64,000 nt of DNA from Bimuria novae-zelandiae CBS 107.79 (Eukaryota > Ascomycota > Dothideomycetes > Pleosporales > Didymosphaeriaceae), in contig ML976672.1 of NCBI GenBank assembly GCA_010015655.1, forward strand, positions 554,493 to 618,492, given 5' to 3'. Below, one piece after another: positions 58,152 through 64,000 of this stretch. The notes below the pieces were generated by a model. It saw only the letters and a program-made list of their open reading frames with translations. It was not told the origin of the DNA and searched no databases. Each line of letters begins with the position of its first letter. The first letter of the stretch is position 1. The position numbers were made by a program, and so were the translations under genes.

Positions 58152-59286
58152 CAGGATTAGGTGGCGATATACCTGTGGCTCTAAAAGAGCTAAGGATAGT
58201 TATTTCCTTGAAAGAGGCCTTCCACGCATTCTAGAATAGGGGAAAGAAGTCGCCTTTAGTAATAAAAGCTAGGCCCTAGCTTCTATAAAGGTATCTTAAT
58301 AGCTCTGCTAAGTAGGCTGTTAATAGAGGCTTAAACATCGCAACATTAAGTGGCTAAAGTGTATAAGTTAAATAAGGAGGCAGGACAGCAAGCAGGATCC
58401 TATTCTAATTATAGTAGTTAATAAAGTCTATAGTAACATAAGATCCGTGGCTGTCTATAATTAAAAGTCGATATAATCGTTGAGCCTTCTCTTTTGTACA
58501 GCGATTAAACACCTGCTTAAGCCAGGCAAGCCCGATATTGTTGTTCGTCCAGCCAGAGGATGATGAGGTGATAAAGACTTTATAATATCCTGCCTTGATA
58601 TCCTCTACCCAGCTTGATTGGATGTCCTTGTTGGCAGCCTTATAGATAAGGCTTGGCGGCAAAGCTGATCCATCAGCGCAGATACATGCTAGGAGCGTGA
58701 TCCACGCGCGATTGCCATCCTGGAGTAATGCCCTAACCTCCTTCTTCTCCCACATTCGTCTGCTGAATATCCTCTTTGTTCTACCAACGATACCGATCAG
58801 GACACCTTTTTCATCCATATTGTAGATATGACGAGGATCTATGCGATATTGATCGATCTTGCTGTATACAAGGTTGAAATAGAGGCGATATTTATCTACT
58901 AAATTAGCTTTGTGGCGATTGCTGTCCATGCCGACGGTCCATTGCGAGATGAGATGAATGCTGTGTTGGTTGATAAAGCGGGTAACCCAGCTCTCGCTGA
59001 CTGGCTCCTTTGCTATCGTCGAGGCAAAATTCTGTATTATCTCTCTAGTAGGAGGTATATGTCTCTCTGTGAGCCTTTTGATATATCGTACAAGCTCCTG
59101 CTCTTGCTGTGGGTTGAGCTTTCGCTGATTGATTGTGTTGGCTGCACCCGTCGCGGTAACACCTTGGTGCCTTCGTGAGAGTGTAGATCGATTAACACCA
59201 TATCTGGTAGCAATTTCTGTATATGAAAAATCTTCTCCTGGTTCTCGCGATTCGATCTCATCTATCGCAGCTTGAATTGGATCCAT
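58152..59286 (-). pseudogene. pogo-like transposase P6, N-terminal segment
   Basis: Starts ATG at 59286 (MDPIQAAIDEIE). DNA-binding region YTEIATRYGVNRSTLSRRH, then the second HTH-like block IPPTREIIQNFAS. Catalytic blocks are YNMDEKGVLIG and LIIDSHGSYVTIDFI; the third reads PLNVAMFKP, Asn for Asp. Undamaged from 59286 to about 58410, then TAG stops appear. It ends at ISPPNP, where the LINE is inserted. N plus C segments total exactly 620 codons, so no frameshift has occurred. Confidence 0.92.
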
Positions 59287-59385
59287 ATTGGTGGAGTTAT
59301 CGCGTGTTGAAAGTAGGGAGTTTTGACGCGTCGGATGTTCGGCGTGCATTGGCTGAATCCGTGCATTGGGTGCACGGACACGTTA

Positions 59386-59539
59386 GTGGGGAAACACGGT
59401 ACGGCACTATAATAGCCTTATACCTGCGCGTTAACATTAAGCGCACAACATTATATTTTTTCGCAATTTCTTAATAGGAGAAAGTTTCGCCTAGTCCTAG
59501 ATATTTAATTTCTTCAATTGCCTTGTTAATTCGATCTAT
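59386..59539 (-). pseudogene. pogo-like transposase N-terminal scrap (P7)
   Basis: Minus-strand DRINKAIEEIKYLGLGETFS, EIAKKYNVVRLMLTRRYKAI: the N-terminal Psq-like region of a pogo transposase. The start is ATA where relatives have ATG (59537-59539). It is cut at TA 59384-59385 by P6. No remainder was found left of P6. The GC-rich CGCATCACGCGAATGGGCGC area at 59585-59640 is probably its terminal region. Confidence 0.75.
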
Positions 59540-59639
59540 ATTGGTTAAGATATGAGGTTGCAAAGATTGAATGATTTTTCAGGGGTGGCGCATCACGCGA
59601 ATGGGCGCATCACACGCACGGACACGGTACGACAGGGGC

Positions 59640-60055
59640 ATTTTTCCGGCGGAGAAACTAGCATGGGCCTGAGTAATTTACGTCCTGGTAATAACGCGAA
59701 CAGCAGAACATGTTCTAACGGCTTGTAGCAGCGGCTCGTTTCGAAATAAGCTTAAAACATGCTATGCTACGGGACATCTCAGCGACAGTTGTTTCGACCC
59801 CTCATCCAATTAATCTATCCCCCAAACAACCACCAGCATCGTTCCACCAGTCCACTATTCATTGTTCAAAATGGAGCCGGTGGAGTACTGGCCCTTAATC
59901 TCCCGTATAGTGAGCTGGCGTAGGTATAAGGTATGCAGGCAGCCCAGTAGGAAATGTACACGCAAGTTTGTGAGCCGCATAGCTGGTTGATACCTTCGTT
60001 TCATTTTCAGACTTTGCTTCCTTGGATCCCTTGCCATACTACAAATCTTATCATC
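59640..60055 (+). promoter_or_regulatory. 5' flank of the secreted-protein gene
   Basis: Host-like sequence of normal composition without transposon motifs. Just before the ATG are pyrimidine-rich stretches (TTTCATTTTCAGACTTTGCTTCC), as often seen in fungal leaders. No certain TATA box. A 5'-UTR intron ending TTTTCAG near 60010 is possible. Confidence 0.4.
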
Positions 60056-60825
60056 ATGAAGTACTATGCAGCCATCGGCGCTTTAGTTGCGCTCGCCCAA
60101 GCCAACCTCGACGTTGTCACCCTCAATGTCAGAGGCGACAACTTCATCACCGAGGCCAGCGCAACACTTGTCCTGGGCAAAACACCAAGCCCCCAAACCG
60201 GAGATGCGGCGCTATGGTCCGCCATCATGATGGACAAGCAAGACTTCTTGCAAGGAGTGACGCAGAACAGTGCTCAAGAGTACGCCTCTCTACAATTTTA
60301 AAGGCTTCAAGTAACACTTTCCAACAGCTACTGGTGTTCCAACCTTCCCGCTAGCCAGTGGTGCAACTTCGCATACACGTTGGTCGGCTCACAAGCCACG
60401 GCTGGCAAAGCCGTAGCTGCGTCTCCTGGCTCAAAGGTCAGGACGCACTACAAGCTTAACTCAAGTACCCAGCTATGGGCCCAGAATGTCTATATTGACG
60501 GCAAGCTCGTGTCTACCGTCAACTCTAGCAAGGGACAGCACGGCAAAATCTTCTACATTTCGCTTGAATGCGCTTCTGGTAATTGTGCTGCTGCTGGAGC
60601 TCATAGTACGTTTTCAAATTCCATAACGCGGTGTGGTGAACAGCACTGACGGTATATGTTGTAGAGTGGGAAGGCGTTTCCATCGTGCTGAACAAGGCAG
60701 ACACGAGCTTCAAGCACTCCGGCAGCTGGCAGTACGGTGCGACCGGTGGTGAGATGTCTACCCCAGATGGCGGTAAGACCTGGAACTTTACTCCTCTTTC
60801 GATCCCGCAGACTGTTCCTCAGTAG
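60056..60825 (+). CDS. Small secreted Cys-containing protein, three exons
   Basis: The only intact gene. Exons 60056-60279, 60328-60605 and 60665-60825; introns of 48 and 59 bp (GTACGC...CAACAG and GTACGT...TTGTAG, the second with a CTGAC branch site about 18 nt before its end). Joined exons give 221 codons including TAG. Residues 1-16 (MKYYAAIGALVALAQA) form a signal peptide. The mature part has four Cys (78, 87, 156, 161: YWCSN, QWCNF, LECASGNC), sequons NSS twice and NFT once, many Ser/Thr/Gly and alternating hydrophobics that suggest a beta-rich extracellular fold. No catalytic motif was recognised. The ATG opens right at the signal peptide and no upstream in-frame ATG fits. No RIP-type stops, although the gene lies between transposons. 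Likely exported; function unknown. Confidence 0.85.
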
Positions 60826-61191
60826 ACCGAAACATACTTCCGTCGCGGTCTCTAAAGAAAAGCTCTCTACAAGCGGCCCACGTATAATGTATACTAGGTA
60901 ACTTAATAAGAGTTACCCAGGTAGTTCCTTTCCATTATACCTTAGGTTGGTAACGGATACGGCTGCTGTGGGCTATTCTGTGACGGTTTAGGACATGAAG
61001 CTTGGGCCACCCGCGTACGTGCGGCCTGTGCACGTGATCCACACTATATAGCTCTATAGAGTAGCTTCTCAATCAAAACAACGATTGCCTCAACAATCTT
61101 TTTTAACATTACAGTTATAAGCCTATTTTGCATCTGCTAAGGCTGCTAACTTACCTATAATTATTTATAATAATCCTGCAATACCTGCTAT
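60826..61191. other. 3' flank, small inverted repeat, unassigned element edge
   Basis: GTATAATG (60882-60889) pairs with CATTATAC (60933-60940), enclosing GGTAACT and AGTTACC, a 59-bp two-stem structure just behind the gene. From about 61010 a GC-rich stretch (CCACCCGCGTACGTGCGGCC) resembles a DNA-transposon terminus. The region 61130-61191 has an open frame (KAANLPIIIYNNPAIPAI) up to the CCCCC insertion point; its identity is unknown. Confidence 0.4.
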
Positions 61192-61196
61192 CCCCC

Positions 61197-62634
61197 CACG
61201 CGGTAAACGAAAAATCGCGCACACCAAAACAACGCTAGTCCACCCCCGCCATGCAACACTCTGCAGCCACCTTTTTACACAAAAATAAAACTCCACACGC
61301 TACACTACTTTACGATAATATTTTACTATGTAATTAATTAGATAGCCTAATTACCTAATAACCCCTATTTAAACACGCTAAAAAAGTCGCGGATTAAAGG
61401 TATCTGCAAGTTTATAGATTTCCACCGCATACCCTACTATTATAATAATGTTTTTAGCTATTACGGCGTGAAACGCCGCCGGGGCTGGGAGATACTTGCT
61501 AAGCACAATATAGAGGCTAATAGGACCTATTATAATAGTATATTAACGGTGGAGAAGCGCGATAGACCCTTAAAGCTATCTCTAGAGGACCTAGAGCGTG
61601 CTAATAAGTATTTATAAGACCTAGAATAGGACGCCCGCGTCCTTACATAAAAGTAGCTAGTATATAAATTAGATCTTAGCGTTAGCAGCAAGACCCTTAA
61701 GGAGTATCTCTATACTATAGATTACTTAAAATGCGTTACTTATAATAAAGGCTAGATCTCTTAGCGCGTTGCAAAGCTCCACGTTAAGTACTCTACTATT
61801 ATGCTTAAAAAGTACCCTAATAAGAAGGACTAGCGCCGCGTACGCTTCTCCAACAAGGTACACTAGAGTATAGGGCCTAAGGGCAAGATAAAGATTATTA
61901 AAAAACCTAGAGAGCGCTATTATCGCGATTGTATATAATATATATTAAATTACGATAATAAGAAGACTCTAGAGCGCCAGCACTTATAGGCCGCTATAGG
62001 CTTTAATTTTAAGAGTGACTTATACTTTTACAACGTCCTAGGCAATAAAAATAGTAAGATAAGCCTTAAAGTATACCGCGACGTAATCCTTAAGCGTATT
62101 ATTAAGCTATAGATTTTACGCGGTGACGACTTCGTGCTAGAGGAAGATAATAACTCTAGCTATAGGGTAGGTAAATCCTCTAATAATATTATTCGTAATT
62201 AGAAGAAAACCTATAGCTTAAAGTCTTACTTTAACTATACACACTTACCTAATTTAGCACTTATAGAAAATTGCTAGCAGCCTCTAAAGTAGTATCTTAA
62301 AAAATTCCCCTATTAGGACGTCTTTAAAACAAGAGACCTCGTAATTAAAGGCTAGTAATTAATTAGCTAAAAGTTTATAAACAAGCGCGTTAATAGCATG
62401 CCGTAGAGGCTACGAGACTACTGCGACTCCGGCGGAGAAATTATAGGTTATTAAGCTTAACACTAAACAAAAGTCATGTATATACAGATCTACATATAAA
62501 GCAAGCCTCACGGTGCGATTTGGCGTCGAAATCGATTTAATATGGCTCGAATTTCGACTTTGTAGGGCAAATGTATGGGTGACAAAAAGCTGACTTATCT
62601 AGTTTGGTGTGCGCGATTTTTCGTTTACCGCGTG
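61197..62634 (+). mobile_element. DNA transposon with 32-bp TIRs and Tc1-type transposase
   Basis: Perfect 32-bp inverted repeats, 61197-61228 and 62603-62634, beginning CACGCGGTAAACGAAAAATC read inward. Immediately outside both ends is CCCCC (61192-61196, 62635-62639). The piggyBac flank of copy 1 (942-946, complement) has a single CCCCC in matching context, TATCCCCCGCA. It encloses a RIP-damaged transposase. Confidence 0.8.
61320..62454 (+). pseudogene. Tc1/mariner-type (DDE_3) transposase, RIP-decayed
   Basis: Plus-strand frame broken by TAG and TAA. N-terminal part: YYGVKRRRGWEILAKHNIEA. Then RVRFSNKVH, where relatives have FSDEVHF, so the first catalytic Asp is now Asn. Next RERYYRDCIQ, ATIGFNFKSD-like sequence (AAIGFNFKSDLYFYNV), then FVLEEDNNS with the second catalytic Asp kept, and LPNLALIENCW-PLK containing the third acidic residue (Glu of IEN). 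It ends GGEIIGY at TAA 62452. The pattern fits fungal Tc1/mariner transposases with DD34D/E spacing; spacing was not measured. Confidence 0.8.
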
Positions 62635-62781
62635 CCCCCGCACTGTCAAAATCTGCCACAGGCGGACTTCTTGCTAGTGGCCAATCGGACGATAGCTCCG
62701 ATTCTGCATGAACACCGAGATTTATGAAGTTTGGCTGTAGATTCTTATACAATCTGCATTTTTACTCGTACTTAACTTAAA
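62635..62781 (-). other. piggyBac 3' flank, copy 2
   Basis: Complement of this stretch aligns with 850-949 (CATGCAGAATCGGAGC, GTCCGATTGGCCACT, GTGCGGGGG). It ends at the CCCCC target of the TIR element. An open frame on the minus strand runs through it (62537-62752), as at 841-1023 for copy 1, but no coding role is evident. Confidence 0.5.
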
Positions 62782-64000
62782 TTACTTAATAATTAAGCTC
62801 TTGGTGGTGTTAATTAACTTGATTGTTTGCAGTCGGCGGAGGTGCTCCTGCCAGCACTCAGGGCGTACTTCAGGCCTACACATAGGCAGTTGGCAGAGAC
62901 TACACCCAAAGCGCGTACGCGGAGTACGCTGAGGAGGTCAAGGAGACTGTAAATTGCCTTAAACGTGACCCAGAGCTACCCTGGGAGGCTGAGACTTGTG
63001 CTGGCGTCGCCCACGCTCCGCACAAAGTACACAAGTCTTTGCCTATTTATACAGGTTTGCGGAGCGATGGGAGCTCTCCTCAGCGACAACGACGTCGTCT
63101 GATCTCTTGCGCTTTGCTCCTGCGTTGCAGAGACGCGTCCCGCGGTCGAAAAGCTGCTCAATGAGGTCGTATAGGAACCTTTTGTGGCCGCTCCTTTTGG
63201 CGGCGGCAGCGTCAGAGTATAAGGACAGCCTGTACGCGTTGTTAAGCGTCAGGTCGAGCAGAAAGTAGAGCAAAGGTCGCCAGGTACGACGCTTAACTTG
63301 CTAGGTCGAGTAATACGCCTTCGTCTAATTAAAGCGATTAACCTTAGTTTTGTGATAATTGTAGTCGTCAATCATCTGCGGTATGCCTAGCAGCCTCACA
63401 GGCTCGTTGCCAAAGGCTTTTTCAAAGATCCCCTTGTTGTTTTGGCTCATTTTAGAGCGTCGGCGGAGCTTCATAATAACCTGGATCGCTGGTGGCGACT
63501 ATCGTCAGCGTGCCAAGGCCATAGTGTTGAGACGACAAACTTACGCTCTGCGACGGTAGAGGCAAAAAGGACGACCTAATTGTCTCTCCACGCTGCCTGT
63601 AGGACTTCTCCGCTCTTTGACAAGTCCTATCTGATCTCTCCCCACTCCATGTGCTTTGTAAACTGCGTTTTCAGACGCATAAGGCTGCTCGAAAAGCGCT
63701 CCTTTGCCACCTTCTGGCGGGCGCGCCCTTTAACGCTAACGTCCTTGGCTTGCAACTCCACGCGCGCAGCGTCTTTAAAAGTCTCTTTAGTCGTTGTCTT
63801 GGTCGTCTAGACTGTCCCTGCGCAACCCACGCCTTGCCACCGCAGGTATTTAAGCATAGGTATGGTGTTAAACAGATTGTCGTCCCACACAATGTGGAGA
63901 CCCGACGGAAAAAGGCGCTGACCATCAGCGTCAACGGCGAGGACAAGAGCGACAGGTACTAACTTTATAGGTGTAAAAGCCTGCGCGTCAGCGTTAGTAA
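62782..64000 (-). pseudogene. piggyBac-like transposase, copy 2, inverted
   Basis: Minus-strand piggyBac-type transposase running past the window end. Reading down from 64000: LVLAVDADGQRLF, IVWDDNLFNTIPMLKYLRWQ and GVGCAGTV, the conserved DNLF and GxCGTV blocks of the DDE domain. VVLFASTVAERKF follows, then a frameshift near 63470, then LGIPQMIDDYNYHKTKVNRF, TWRPLLYFLLDLTLNNAYRL and the Cys-rich tail CRPEVRPECWQEHLRR, ending at TAA 62782. Several TAG stops are present. It supplies the catalytic part that is outside the window for copy 1. Confidence 0.88.

Larger units (their letters stand above)
51222..59383 (-). mobile_element. pogo-like element P6 carrying a LINE
   Basis: 48-bp perfect TIRs at 51222-51269 and 59336-59383, both beginning ACGTGTCCGTGCACCCAATG when read inward, with TA on each side (51220-51221, 59384-59385). 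The transposase is on the minus strand and is split by a 6-kb LINE at 52112-58151. Without the LINE the element is about 2.1 kb, normal for pogo-like elements. Confidence 0.95.

Noticed and set aside
58912..59474. Plus-strand ORFs opposite P6
   Set aside because: They lie antisense to the clean N-terminal half of the P6 transposase and have no motif of their own.
59390..59640. P7 as a short non-autonomous element with its own TIRs
   Set aside because: The similar ACACGGTACG words at both ends are direct, not inverted, repeats.
60022..60354. 110-residue plus-strand ORF overlapping exon 1
   Set aside because: Out of frame with the spliced gene, runs across intron 1 and has no signal peptide.
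60056..60825. Assignment of the secreted protein to the G1/A4 peptidase or a lectin family
   Set aside because: Size and beta-rich look are compatible, but the catalytic motifs of G1 peptidases are not visible; left as unknown.
63580..63962. Overlapping ORFs on both strands near the right edge
   Set aside because: They are out of frame with the piggyBac DDE domain readable on the minus strand (WDDNLFNTIPMLKY), so they are shadows.
1..64000. CRISPR array, tRNA or rRNA genes, prokaryotic operons
   Set aside because: None seen; eukaryotic introns and retrotransposons rule out a prokaryotic reading.

Overview
The window looks like a transposon graveyard from a filamentous ascomycete (Pezizomycotina). 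The evidence is pervasive repeat-induced point mutation (RIP): long AT-rich tracts in which transposon reading frames stay recognisable but Gln and Trp codons have become TAG or TAA. The element families are typical of such fungi (Ty3/gypsy and Ty1/copia LTR elements, a Tad1/I-like LINE with RNase H, pogo/Fot1-like, Tc1-like and piggyBac-like DNA transposons). The one host gene has two short GT-AG introns of 48 and 59 bp. The species cannot be read from the sequence. No bacterial operons, tRNA, rRNA or CRISPR arrays were seen.

Layout. 1-965: 3' part of a piggyBac-like element. 1010-4871: minus-strand gypsy element A, whose reverse transcriptase (RT) gene is split by a solo LTR with an exact target site duplication (TSD, ATAGG). 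4872-6490: decayed, unassigned. 6560-6800: piggyBac N-terminal scrap. 6800-10100: plus-strand gypsy G. 10331-11900: gag-like decayed frames. 12177-18977: complete minus-strand gypsy C (TSD CTTAG). 19460-26644: complete plus-strand gypsy D (TSD ATGGG). 27755-34956: complete minus-strand gypsy B (TSD AGATC). 34962-37660: plus-strand gypsy F.

38640-59540 is a nest of pogo-like elements. P2 sits in the 5' leader of P3. P4 sits in the coding region of P3, and a complete copia element (TSD TGCCT) sits inside P4. P6 carries a complete 6-kb LINE with a perfect 13-bp TSD. Removing the inserts restores reading frames exactly, which fixes the order of insertion. 60056-60825 is the only intact gene: a three-exon, 220-residue secreted Cys-containing protein with no RIP damage. 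61197-62634 is an element with a Tc1-type transposase and 32-bp perfect terminal inverted repeats (TIRs), flanked by CCCCC rather than TA. 62782-64000 is a second, inverted piggyBac-like copy.

The most distinctive biology is that all three complete gypsy elements (B, C, D) carry an extra antisense reading frame between integrase and 3' LTR. Each starts 100-230 bp inside the 3' LTR and points back toward pol. Further points are an 18-bp unit array in the element B LTRs whose copy number alone explains the LTR length difference, and sharp RIP boundaries inside single elements. All coding assignments come from reading translations by eye; no database search was possible.
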